A DNA stretch of 40,325 nucleotides from positions 1-40,325 of the IMG/VR virus record IMGVR_UViG_3300025098_000112; one strand, written 5' to 3'. The DNA is from a virus. The notes under the pieces were generated by a model, which made no database searches, was not told where the DNA came from, and worked only from the letters and a program-made list of their open reading frames with translations. The position numbers and the translations under genes were made by a program. Shown piece after piece: positions 8,276-14,960 of this stretch. Position 1 is the first letter of the stretch. Each line of letters opens with the position of its first letter.

Positions 8276-8423
8276 CATTCACTCCTATACATGGTAACAA
8301 GATAGACAGCTTGCAGTACTTAGGGTACTCATCATATGTCATAGCTATCAGCACGGGTGGTGCTGCTATAAGTAAAGCTACAATAGCTGACGCCTTGATT
8401 GCACCATTGATGTTACCCCTCAT
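8268..8423 (-). CDS. Small single-span membrane protein
   Basis: 51 residues, start ATG 8423 overlapping the thyX stop (TAATG). One hydrophobic segment (about residues 12-29, SAIVALLIAAPPVLIAMTY) is followed by a polar tail with two cysteines. It probably inserts in the inner membrane. No family is recognised. The overlap with thyX and with the following gene suggests that it belongs to the same transcript. Confidence 0.6.
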   Translation of the reverse strand: MRGNINGAIKASAIVALLIAAPPVLIAMTYDEYPKYCKLSILLPCIGVNDE

Positions 8424-9091
8424 TAGTCATTCTCCCTTAATGATTCCCATGACACAGGAAATAATTTTACCATTACACGATCAATCTCCCATGCTACCTC
8501 TGCTGTCTCTGCTTGTGTGTCAGGCGCACAGCGAAGCTTACACATGTCAGCAAAGGCATCCAAGCTACCTGACCAGTACCACTCAGTCATCATGCTCTGT
8601 GGTAGTACCATACGTGCTTGCTCTGGACATACACCCTTCTCAAGCAACTCTTTGTAGTCGTGTAGACAAACTTTGTGACAACTCTCAAGTAATAGATCCA
8701 TATCCTCATCATACCACTCGCCAGTACTGCCTTGCTTCTTATCCTCGCTACGTCCACGCCAAGACTTAGGCACATAAAACTCAGGCTCACTATCCACATA
8801 CCTACGGCTAATCTCATTCCACCGTAGGAACTTATGCTTGACTAGCTGTCTAGCTACAAAGACTGGTGCCTTGATGTGGAAGCTGGCAAAGCAATGCCCA
8901 AATGGGCTGATGTGCTTGTGATTGGCTAGGTATTGTATAAGCTTCTTATCCCTAACTTTCATGTGTTGCTTGAAGCTGTAAGCATCTGACTCTTCATAGT
9001 CCCACTCACTCTCCTTGCCAAAGCTTACTCGTGCAGCATTGACTACAGTCAAGTCGCTACCCATGCTACCTTTATATGTTACTTCAATCAT
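8423..9091 (-). CDS. thyX: Flavin-dependent thymidylate synthase ThyX, variant signature
   Basis: 222 residues. The fold signature is clear: VVNAARVSFGKES, HISPFGHCFASFHIKAPVFVARQ, then the signature helix and EISRRYVD. The classical ThyX motif RHRX7S is present as K85-H86-K87 with S95 seven residues on, so both arginines are lysine. ThyX makes dTMP from dUMP using methylenetetrahydrofolate, NADPH and FAD, and replaces or supplements host thymidylate synthesis during phage replication. A small basic gene overlaps its start and a small membrane protein its stop. It complements the ribonucleotide reductase and MazG genes downstream. Confidence 0.95.
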   Translation of the reverse strand: MIEVTYKGSMGSDLTVVNAARVSFGKESEWDYEESDAYSFKQHMKVRDKKLIQYLANHKHISPFGHCFASFHIKAPVFVARQLVKHKFLRWNEISRRYVDSEPEFYVPKSWRGRSEDKKQGSTGEWYDEDMDLLLESCHKVCLHDYKELLEKGVCPEQARMVLPQSMMTEWYWSGSLDAFADMCKLRCAPDTQAETAEVAWEIDRVMVKLFPVSWESLREND

Positions 9092-9221
9092 TATCTTTAC
9101 CTTTATGTTTTTCTTTTCTTTTAGTTACAGGTTTTTTCTTATCAGGTATAACCTGTTGTTTATACTTAGGCTGTCTTACATCCTTAGCCATAGGATTTTG
9201 TTTATTATTAAACTTTATCAT
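9084..9221 (-). CDS. Small, very basic protein
   Basis: 45 residues, start ATG 9221 overlapping the primase stop (ATGA), end overlapping the thyX start by 8 nt. The translation starts MIKFNNKQNPMAKDVRQPKY and ends with a lysine-rich tail (PDKKKPVTKRKEKHKGKD). The protein is almost certainly disordered and could bind nucleic acid, but no family is recognised. Its exact fit between two real genes is the evidence. Confidence 0.6.
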   Translation of the reverse strand: MIKFNNKQNPMAKDVRQPKYKQQVIPDKKKPVTKRKEKHKGKDND

Positions 9222-10006
9222 AATAACATTTCCCTTAACCGCTTTACATCGGATTGTAATCTGTATTTGATGTCATCGTCAAGTCTAAAAGCTTGTGTTC
9301 GTATGCCTGTCCATGCCTCTACCTCTCTCCTATACTGAAGTGTCTTGGTCATGGCATCAGGGTCTAACGCTATGATAACATTAGAAAATTCTCCTATGTG
9401 TTCCATGTGTTCATGCCCTAGTGACGTACCCATAATAGCCAAGCCTGTGACTTGGGGTAGAAGCTTAGCAACTGTGATAGCACTTATAACATCCTCGACT
9501 ATAACTGCTGTACCGTTTGGTTTACCTACTATCCTTTTGTATACACTAGCCTTTCCGGTATATCTGTACCACTTTGGTATAGCATTGTGCAATGCTCTGC
9601 CTACCGCATCAATGATAGAACCTTTGTGTTTAATAGGAAACACAGCACGTTTCTCACTTACATCATATAAGACACGCTCGCCTTGTAGATCCCACTTATC
9701 TAGGAATGAATCAAGTAACGTGTATTCCCGGCCAACAGGTTCAACCACATACTCAGGTATTACCATACACTCAGGCTCAGGCTTAACGTATGCCTCTGCA
9801 GTAAGCTTAGCTTGTATCTCTGCTGCTGTCAGGTTGACATGCACTGCACCTCTAGATCTACAGCCTAGCTTGTAGCAGTTGTATATCATGGAGCCAGATC
9901 TATTTACTACAGTAAATGTATTGGAGCCACGGCATGACGGACAGTCAGATCTGTGTGTCTCACCATCACCCAAACTTAATGACTTAACGTAATCACTTAT
10001 CGTCAT
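9218..10006 (-). CDS. DNA primase, zinc-ribbon plus TOPRIM (T7 gp4 primase type)
   Basis: 262 residues, matching the primase half of T7 gp4. The N-terminal zinc ribbon has C22, C25, C44 and C49 (DCPSC...NCYKLGC). The TOPRIM core has E171 (VIVEDVISAI) and D215/D217 (ALDPDA), with a basic region between (VGRALHN, KWYRYTGK). It makes RNA primers for lagging-strand synthesis with the separate helicase. ATG 10006 has GGAG five bases upstream and lies inside the end of the integrase gene (14-nt overlap), so primase is coupled to integrase translation. Confidence 0.92.
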   Translation of the reverse strand: MTISDYVKSLSLGDGETHRSDCPSCRGSNTFTVVNRSGSMIYNCYKLGCRSRGAVHVNLTAAEIQAKLTAEAYVKPEPECMVIPEYVVEPVGREYTLLDSFLDKWDLQGERVLYDVSEKRAVFPIKHKGSIIDAVGRALHNAIPKWYRYTGKASVYKRIVGKPNGTAVIVEDVISAITVAKLLPQVTGLAIMGTSLGHEHMEHIGEFSNVIIALDPDAMTKTLQYRREVEAWTGIRTQAFRLDDDIKYRLQSDVKRLREMLL

Positions 10007-10928
10007 TGGATCTCCTTTGCGCTAATGCAGCAGACGCACCACTGAATGTGTTTACCAAGTAAGGCTTAACACTTTGGGGGTTGGTGTGTCCACTGACTTG
10101 CATAATACCTGCCATGTCTACGCCTGACTCTACCATCTCTGTAATGCCAGTACGCCGTAAGTCTCGTGCTTGTAGCACAAAAGGTAATCCTGCAGCTTCC
10201 TTAACTTGATTGACTAGCACATGTATCTCTTGATCGTCGTAAGGTGTGTGTGCCCCTGCTCTGGGGAGTACACGAGGCGCTACGTAGTCTTGGAAGTCAA
10301 AGTCTTCCTTCTGCTCTCGGAGCATCTGACACAAGCTTTCATCTGTAATAGGTAAGTGTACATCGGCCCTACGTTTACTCTGCTCTAAGTCTAGGCGCTT
10401 GGCATCTAAGTCTAGGTTGTCCCACCTGAGGAGACGCATGTCACCTACACGCTGTGCCCACTCGTATGCCATGTGAACGATCAGGCCAACGCTACGCCAC
10501 TTCCACTCAGAGTATGCGGTATCTAAGAAGAGACGCACCTGATCCTTAGTCCATTTAATTTTACGAGGCTTATCCGTTGTACGTTGTAACAATGTCACAG
10601 GGTTAGAGAGTATAGCCTCATGTCGTATGGATGTATTGAATACAATACTGAGACACGTAGCCATATAGTTAGAGCTACGTACCCCATGCACGAGAAGCCA
10701 CCTGTCATATGCGGTAGTCACATGTTTGAAACGTACATCCATAAGCTTGATGTTACCTAACTGCTTACCCTTTTGCACAGGGGTATCGCATACCTTAGAT
10801 AGGTACATCATGTAATCTTTCTGAGTACGAGGACGCAATGCAGCAAACTTAGGTGTGTGCATATAGAAGTCACATGCTTGCTTTATTGTGTGCTTACCTT
10901 TTAGTTCTACTACATTGCGTTTCGCCAT
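9993..10928 (-). CDS. int: Tyrosine recombinase / integrase
   Basis: 311 residues. An N-terminal SAM-like arm-binding domain (about 10-110: AALRPRTQKDYMMYL) precedes the catalytic domain. Visible active-site residues are the first Arg in WAQRVGDMRLLRW, Lys in QSKRRADVHLPI, the ARDLRRTG box, GHTNPQ with His, and the nucleophile Tyr in SVKPYL. The usual HxLR box reads RDLR, so Arg stands in for the first His. It would catalyse site-specific recombination, raising the possibility of lysogeny or genome resolution. No repressor or attP site is obvious nearby. ATG 10928 follows AAAGGAACCGCA. Confidence 0.9.
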   Translation of the reverse strand: MAKRNVVELKGKHTIKQACDFYMHTPKFAALRPRTQKDYMMYLSKVCDTPVQKGKQLGNIKLMDVRFKHVTTAYDRWLLVHGVRSSNYMATCLSIVFNTSIRHEAILSNPVTLLQRTTDKPRKIKWTKDQVRLFLDTAYSEWKWRSVGLIVHMAYEWAQRVGDMRLLRWDNLDLDAKRLDLEQSKRRADVHLPITDESLCQMLREQKEDFDFQDYVAPRVLPRAGAHTPYDDQEIHVLVNQVKEAAGLPFVLQARDLRRTGITEMVESGVDMAGIMQVSGHTNPQSVKPYLVNTFSGASAALAQRRSNDDK

Positions 10929-10940
10929 TGCGGTTCCTTT

Positions 10941-11030
10941 CTATAACAGTCCTGTGCCTAGCCCAAAGAATATGATAGCCATGATAAACATGAAGATGTA
11001 GTTCAATAGCTTATCAAAAAAGCGGCTCAT
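10941..11030 (-). CDS. Tiny membrane protein (29 residues)
   Basis: MSRFFDKLLNYIFMFIMAII and then FFGLGTGLL: a short amphipathic start and one transmembrane helix over most of its length. ATG 11030 has GGAG with six-base spacing and overlaps the previous gene by 17 nt. Such micro-proteins are common in phage early regions and often target host membranes, but function here is unknown. Confidence 0.5.
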   Translation of the reverse strand: MSRFFDKLLNYIFMFIMAIIFFGLGTGLL

Positions 11031-11187
11031 ACATATCTCCCTGTGCTATACGTCCTTTGATATACTCAAGCTCACGTTCCATGTTCTCTACGTCCTCGTC
11101 GATCCACAATAGATCGTCAATGCTGCGAGCAAGATCATCGTGATATCGCTGTAAAGGTACAACATATTTATTACCTACACTTTCCAT
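11014..11187 (-). CDS. Small acidic helical protein
   Basis: 57 residues, beginning MESVGNKYVVPLQRYHDDLA and containing DLLWIDEDVENMERELEYIK, a likely alpha-helical hairpin or short coiled coil. AAAGGGAATAGATA precedes ATG 11187. It overlaps the tiny membrane-protein gene by 17 nt in another frame. No family is recognised. Confidence 0.6.
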   Translation of the reverse strand: MESVGNKYVVPLQRYHDDLARSIDDLLWIDEDVENMERELEYIKGRIAQGDMYEPLF

Positions 11188-11199
11188 TATCTATTCCCT

Positions 11200-11514
11200 T
11201 TATCCGTTTACACAGTGGTCGTGGTTGATGTAGTAGGACACGCCAATCTCGTAGCTGTCATGATCGTACTGATACAGTGCAACCAAAGAGTCACATACAT
11301 TCTTGACTAGCTTGTACTTATCTTCGTCATCTAGCTCATGGCTGTACCCAAAGTCTACAGGGATAGCTGTCAGTACATCTTTCCAGTGACTGTATATATC
11401 AGTACCTGATTCAGTCTTCTCACCTGTCTTTTCGTAGCGCTGTTGAGTTACAAACACTACTGCATCGTGGTGATCCCATACTTTTACTTCTAAAGTTTGT
11501 GTCTCAATCTTCAT
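11200..11514 (-). CDS. Acidic protein of unknown function
   Basis: 104 residues from ATG 11514 (MKIETQTLEVKVWDHHDAVV). A longer version from TTG 11523 is possible. The body is mixed alpha/beta with many His, Asp and Tyr residues (YSHELDDEDKYKL, YQYDHDSYEIGV, INHDHC). ATG 11514 lies just after the stop of the upstream gene (7 nt from its first coding end). No domain is recognised. An anti-host role is plausible for its position in the small-gene strip but unsupported. Confidence 0.65.
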   Translation of the reverse strand: MKIETQTLEVKVWDHHDAVVFVTQQRYEKTGEKTESGTDIYSHWKDVLTAIPVDFGYSHELDDEDKYKLVKNVCDSLVALYQYDHDSYEIGVSYYINHDHCVNG

Positions 11515-11519
11515 ATCTA

Positions 11520-11861
11520 TCAATCCATTCTTGTTACATAGTGTCCATTGTCTGTAGGTAATGCTACCATACCATAGGGGTAAAAGTAAACATCACCCTT
11601 CTTGAGTTTGACCTTAGCAATAGGATTAAGGTCATCATCTTCTGGATAGGTGTATGTACCATTAGGTAATACCTTACCCTTGAACTGGTACAGCTTACCG
11701 AATCCATACGCTTCTGTCATGTGGTCTACAAGATCAAGACCTTCTTCGTCACCGCCATCTTCTACATAGTCGGCAACCCAATGCGGTAATAAACCCAACC
11801 ACTCTACGAGTTGATCTTGTGTGTAGTCAGGGTAAGCTTCTGTGTTAAGTAGTAGTCTCAT
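11520..11861 (-). CDS. Acidic protein of unknown function
   Basis: 113 residues beginning MRLLLNTEAYPDYTQDQLVE, with EDGGDEEGLDLVDH and a beta-rich C-terminal half (GTYTYPEDDDLNP, GDVYFYPYGMVALPTDNGHY). ATG 11861 overlaps the methyltransferase-like gene by 4 nt and is 28 nt downstream of a copy of the 17-bp palindrome. No family is recognised. The strong negative charge resembles DNA-mimic inhibitors, which is only a speculation. Confidence 0.65.
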   Translation of the reverse strand: MRLLLNTEAYPDYTQDQLVEWLGLLPHWVADYVEDGGDEEGLDLVDHMTEAYGFGKLYQFKGKVLPNGTYTYPEDDDLNPIAKVKLKKGDVYFYPYGMVALPTDNGHYVTRMD

Positions 11862-12631
11862 AGTACATTCTCCATTGTTAATTCTTTACTGTCGGACGGT
11901 CCGTCACCAGAGTTGAACTCATAAACTGCACGAGCAAAGCCACGGGGTGTAGCACTGCGAATGTTCTTAGTCTTAACAGACTTACCACCAAGTTTCAAGT
12001 GTTGTCTGCTGTGCCCTTGCTCTGGCTCTACTGGGTCAGTCCACGGCATAGTGAACCCATTGCCTGTCCAGAGGCATGTCTTCTTAGGGTATGCATCACG
12101 AGGTGCAATGTAGTCAGGCCACAAGGGATGCTCTGCCTCACTGTCAGCGATGTACTTGCCGTACTCATAGGGGTGGAATGAGTAGTTAGGTTTACGCCAC
12201 AACGTAGACAACACACTGACAGGATTCTCTATGAAGTAAGGTACGCCTAGCTCATTGAAGAACTGCGAGCACATCATAGCATAGCTTGCTGCTTTAGTCT
12301 GAAACTCAGGGTCACGCTTAGCCTTAGCCTTGAAGTGTGGCGCACCTGATACAGCCAAGTCAGTACACACAGGAAACGCCATGCCGAATACAACACTCTC
12401 AAACTGAAAGTTTACAGCTATCCTGTTGAGAGTGCTTTGATCGTGAAGGTCTGCATGAACATAACGGATCAGACCACCGCCCTCAAAATTATCTATACAT
12501 ATTTTTTCTGCATCATGCTGTATGTCAAAGGCATAGCAAATATATCCTGCTTCTGCCCACGGCTTGAGTGCCTCACCTGTGTAGTCATATAGGCTTATGA
12601 CATACTTACCTGCGTTAGGATTCGTCATCAT
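11858..12631 (-). CDS. DNA cytosine-C5 methyltransferase-like protein
   Basis: 257 residues from ATG 12631, preceded by AAGAAGGGAA. Motif I-like YVISLYDYTGEALKPWAEAG (10-29) is followed by FDIQ, then GMAFPVCTDLAVSG with the candidate catalytic C89 in a P-x-C setting, and PYFIENPVSVL (E135-N136), matching motifs IV and VI of C5-cytosine methyltransferases. It is shorter than bacterial Dcm enzymes, so the target-recognition part is small or absent. It may modify phage DNA against restriction. A copy of the palindrome is translated near the C-terminus (GDGPSDSKEL). The start lies within the end of a small upstream gene. Confidence 0.75.
   Translation of the reverse strand: MMTNPNAGKYVISLYDYTGEALKPWAEAGYICYAFDIQHDAEKICIDNFEGGGLIRYVHADLHDQSTLNRIAVNFQFESVVFGMAFPVCTDLAVSGAPHFKAKAKRDPEFQTKAASYAMMCSQFFNELGVPYFIENPVSVLSTLWRKPNYSFHPYEYGKYIADSEAEHPLWPDYIAPRDAYPKKTCLWTGNGFTMPWTDPVEPEQGHSRQHLKLGGKSVKTKNIRSATPRGFARAVYEFNSGDGPSDSKELTMENVL
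11890..11906. repeat. 17-bp palindrome copy, TGTCGGACGGTCCGTCA
   Basis: Inside the last codons of the methyltransferase-like gene and 28 nt upstream of the start at 11861. One arm base differs (T at position 15), so the arms mismatch there. Confidence 0.9.
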
Positions 12632-12770
12632 CAAAGTTCCCTTCTTCAAATATAACTTTATACCCTGCATCTAATAGTTCATGCGCTCTGTCAAGAGCAT
12701 TCTCACGATCAAGAGTCCACATCTTATTATAATAGAAACCATCCTTGCCTATCGTAGCTACGTAGTACAT
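12615..12770 (-). CDS. Small acidic protein of unknown function
   Basis: 51 residues: MYYVATIGKDGFYYNKMWTL, then a helix (DRENALDRAHELLDAGYKV) and an acidic end (EEGNFDDDES). GAGG lies upstream of ATG 12770, one base after the previous stop. The end overlaps the methyltransferase-like gene by 17 nt. The strand-helix-strand pattern resembles the small protein at 7936-8124. No family name can be given. Confidence 0.6.
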   Translation of the reverse strand: MYYVATIGKDGFYYNKMWTLDRENALDRAHELLDAGYKVIFEEGNFDDDES

Positions 12771-12771
12771 C

Positions 12772-13137
12772 TCACGATACCTCTTCAAACATTTCTAAAG
12801 CTTGATTGTGTGTAAGCTTCCACTGCTTGTCACTAGTCAAAGACTTAACTTGCCACGGCATTTTCTTAGCGTTGGTGTTGTACCCTACGAGAGTAACCTT
12901 CTGCCCACCAATCTCAGAGATACGAGTAGTGTCTAACTTGTAGAACTGTGCAAAATGTGTAAGCGCAATCTGCTCTTGTGTATCCGCACCATCAAGCAAT
13001 ACCTGTACCTTGTATGTAGCTTCACCGCCTGAGTAGGAGCAGTTACCTACCTTGATAGTCACATCGTGTATGCCAGCATTCTCTAATGCTTCCTGCATTG
13101 CTTCACGTATTTGTCTTAGCTTTTGTTTGTCAAACAT
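12772..13137 (-). CDS. Conserved-looking phage protein of unknown function
   Basis: 121 residues. The first 20 form a helix (MFDKQKLRQIREAMQEALEN). Two beta-rich parts follow, with VGNCSYSGGEATYKV and a stretch around GGQKVTLVGYNTNAKKMPW, and the end is VKSLTSDKQWKLTHNQ. The final part looks like a small SH3-like domain often fused in phage unknowns. AAAGGATTACATT precedes ATG 13137 and a palindrome copy sits 24 nt upstream of the start. No function is known to me. Confidence 0.7.
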   Translation of the reverse strand: MFDKQKLRQIREAMQEALENAGIHDVTIKVGNCSYSGGEATYKVQVLLDGADTQEQIALTHFAQFYKLDTTRISEIGGQKVTLVGYNTNAKKMPWQVKSLTSDKQWKLTHNQALEMFEEVS

Positions 13138-13161
13138 AATGTAATCCTTTCAATGAGTTAG

Positions 13162-13178
13162 TGACGGACGGTCCGACA
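13162..13178. repeat. 17-bp palindrome copy, TGACGGACGGTCCGACA
   Basis: Between two small genes and 24 nt upstream of the start at 13137. The next 14 bp (13179-13192, GTAAAGCCAGACCG) are identical to those beside the copy at 16494, so a unit of about 31 bp is repeated. Confidence 0.9.
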
Positions 13179-13207
13179 GTAAAGCCAGACCGCCCTGCTA
13201 GGGAGTG

Positions 13208-13435
13208 CTACCCTGCGAAGTGTTGCAAGCGGCGCTCAGTGTTACGGTTACGCTTGTGCTCAAAGTACACAGTGCGTTTGCCTAAGTGATAGGCAGTCAT
13301 GCAATCGCCTAGCTCACGGCGCAAGCCACGGCTGACCACCTTACGCTTACGTGTCAGGCCCTTGATGCCAGCGAAGTTGAAGCGAAAACCTTTAGTACCA
13401 TCGTTAAGTTTTTTGGTTGCGAATAATACGAACAT
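13208..13435 (-). CDS. Small basic protein of unknown function
   Basis: 75 residues, strongly basic (LTRKRKVVSRGLRRELG, HKRNRNTERRLQHFAG), so it may bind nucleic acid. ATG 13435 is preceded by GGAG in the end of the upstream gene, and start and stop overlap closely. The following 70 bp contain a palindrome copy. No family is recognised. Confidence 0.65.
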   Translation of the reverse strand: MFVLFATKKLNDGTKGFRFNFAGIKGLTRKRKVVSRGLRRELGDCMTAYHLGKRTVYFEHKRNRNTERRLQHFAG

Positions 13436-13436
13436 A

Positions 13437-13574
13437 TCATTTCTCCTGTGTGAGTTCGTTACGGATCTGGGTTAGTAGTTCTTTTAGTTTGGCATCGTTT
13501 GCCATACGTGTACTTGGCAGTATTTTTTCACACATGTCAAGTACCTTCAAGTTAAGTGCATTAGAAATGCTCAT
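13437..13574 (-). CDS. Small helical protein of unknown function
   Basis: 45 residues, MSISNALNLKVLDMCEKILP and a charged helix (DAKLKELLTQIRNELTQEK). ATG 13574 overlaps the previous stop (ATGA) and has GGAGG nine bases upstream, one of the best ribosome binding sites of this strip. The small size and lack of motifs allow no function call. Confidence 0.6.
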   Translation of the reverse strand: MSISNALNLKVLDMCEKILPSTRMANDAKLKELLTQIRNELTQEK

Positions 13575-13852
13575 GCTGTAAGACCTCCGTCAATCACGAT
13601 AAGCTTAGGTTTCTTAGCAACAGCGCTGGGCTTTGTCAAGAGGCAGTAGATATCTGCATAGAAAGCAGGGTCGTGATCCTTGAGGTGTAGTGACGGACGG
13701 TCCGACAGTACATCCCACCACAGCATGTCGTATTCTGTAGACAACATGTCGTATATGTTAGATGCATTCTCTTCACTGCGACATGCAGCGACAAGGCAGG
13801 TATCTGCCTCATCGTAATCCATAACGCATACATAGTGCATGTTTGGTTTCAT
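13571..13852 (-). CDS. Protein of unknown function containing a translated palindrome copy
   Basis: 93 residues, beginning MKPNMHYVCVMDYDEADTCL. The middle part reads VLSDRPSLHL where the 17-bp palindrome is translated, and the end is KKPKLIVIDGGLTA. AAAGGATATTACTTA precedes ATG 13852. The pattern of strand, helix (RSEENASNIYDML) and strand is like other small proteins of this arm. No family is recognised. Confidence 0.65.
   Translation of the reverse strand: MKPNMHYVCVMDYDEADTCLVAACRSEENASNIYDMLSTEYDMLWWDVLSDRPSLHLKDHDPAFYADIYCLLTKPSAVAKKPKLIVIDGGLTA
13691..13707. repeat. 17-bp palindrome copy, TGACGGACGGTCCGACA
   Basis: Lies in the middle of the 93-residue gene, where it is translated as LSDRPS. 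It is not close to a start codon. Confidence 0.9.
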
Positions 13853-13872
13853 TAAGTAATATCCTTTCGTTG

Positions 13873-14487
13873 TTATGTCATTACTACAGCATCAACATGA
13901 TAGCGTGACACTGCATCACCAGTAGGCAGGGACTTGTTCATACCACCACGATCAGCAACAAAGTTGCACCATGTGTCCCACCAGTATTCGGAACCCTTGC
14001 GGCGGCATAGCTTGACGTACTCACGTATCTTTTTGAGACGTACTTCTTGCGATGCTTTCTTGTTGATACGCAAGGCTGACTCACTCAACCCTAACGCCCT
14101 GACATTGTGTCTGTCAAGACATGCTACTTGAAAGCCTAGCATCTGACCAATGAAGCCAGCCTTGACCATACCAATGCTAGGTATACGCATAAACAGATCT
14201 ACCACAGCTTGTGCACCATCAATGGTGTCACATCCAGCAGTCTCACGTATGTTAAGCATGAGTGTGTGCAACTCTACCTTGTGCTCTTGTGCATAGGTAA
14301 TGCCTTGAGCCTTAGTACTGCTGACCCACTTGGACATGATGCCATGCAGCTTGATAGACTTGCGTTGCTCTATCACACGAGACAACGGCATGTTGATCGT
14401 GCATAAGGTGAACTCAATCACGTCATACAATCCATCAGGGGATTGCAATGCGTGTTGTACGATTTCTGTGCAGTCACGTTGGTACAT
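13873..14487 (-). CDS. Protein with helix-hairpin-helix / HhH-GPD-like segment
   Basis: 204 residues. At about 105-140 the sequence has FMRIPSIGMVKAGFIGQM followed by VACLDRHNVRALGL. This resembles the hairpin (LPGIGxxxA) and the following D-x-H-x-x-R region of HhH-GPD base-excision enzymes (endonuclease III family). No Fe-S cysteine loop is evident at the end, so it may be a small or diverged DNA-binding glycosylase-like protein. The C-terminus is basic and aromatic (CRRKGSEYWWDTWCNF). AGGAG lies upstream of ATG 14487, and a palindrome copy sits 21 nt before the start. Enzyme activity is uncertain. Confidence 0.6.
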   Translation of the reverse strand: MYQRDCTEIVQHALQSPDGLYDVIEFTLCTINMPLSRVIEQRKSIKLHGIMSKWVSSTKAQGITYAQEHKVELHTLMLNIRETAGCDTIDGAQAVVDLFMRIPSIGMVKAGFIGQMLGFQVACLDRHNVRALGLSESALRINKKASQEVRLKKIREYVKLCRRKGSEYWWDTWCNFVADRGGMNKSLPTGDAVSRYHVDAVVMT

Positions 14488-14508
14488 AGGGAAGCACTCC
14501 TGTTGTTA

Positions 14509-14525
14509 TGTCGGATCGTCCGACA
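14509..14525. repeat. 17-bp palindrome copy, TGTCGGATCGTCCGACA
   Basis: In the 43-bp spacer between the genes at 14531 and 14487, 21 nt upstream of the latter start. The centre reads TCG instead of CGG. Confidence 0.9.
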
Positions 14526-14530
14526 GTAAG

Positions 14531-14947
14531 TTAAGTCGTTGATAAGTAACGTATTTTAGGTTTGATGTCTGTATCAACCACCTTAGATAAGCATACCATA
14601 TCTGATTTGTCAATAGGTTCCAGAGTTTTGCTATCAACAAAGCTTGTGAATTTGTACGGGTTGTACGTTGCCTTGCCATGTAAGCGCCAAGCTGGACCCA
14701 TCAATGGGTCACTATCATCTCGCTTGCTGTAGCCACTGACCTGTATGAAATCACCAAGCGTACCACGCACAAAGGCATGCACATTTTTCTTGCCCTCACG
14801 TAGTACACGCTTACGTCCAGACTGACGCACCACAAATTGCGCATCATCTATCCACACTTCATCAGCGTGAAAGAGTACACGCCCTGTCTTAGTATTACGG
14901 ACAGAGAATGTATGCTTGTGCAGGTTCCAGTAAACTTCAACTCGCAT
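14531..14947 (-). CDS. Conserved phage protein of unknown function
   Basis: 138 residues: MRVEVYWNLHKHTFSVRNTK, a beta-rich body with DDAQFVVRQSGRKRVL and KNVHAFVRGTLGDF, then ATYNPYKFTSFVD. I recognise the KNVHAFVRG segment as recurring in unrelated phage genomes, without a known role. GGGGGA precedes ATG 14947, and a palindrome copy is 31 nt upstream. The beta-rich fold and net positive charge leave nucleic-acid binding possible. Confidence 0.7.
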   Translation of the reverse strand: MRVEVYWNLHKHTFSVRNTKTGRVLFHADEVWIDDAQFVVRQSGRKRVLREGKKNVHAFVRGTLGDFIQVSGYSKRDDSDPLMGPAWRLHGKATYNPYKFTSFVDSKTLEPIDKSDMVCLSKVVDTDIKPKIRYLSTT

Positions 14948-14960
14948 GGTAGTCCCCCAT

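Noticed and set aside
8311-8769. Plus-strand open frame of 152 codons opposite thyX
   Set aside because: Antisense to the clear ThyX gene, with low-complexity translation and no start signal.
9345-9875. Plus-strand open frame of 176 codons opposite the primase gene
   Set aside because: Antisense to the zinc-ribbon/TOPRIM primase. Its length results from codon bias of the real gene.
10929-11200. Attachment site (attP) next to the integrase
   Set aside because: The flanks are filled by two overlapping small genes and show no tRNA-like end or long repeat.
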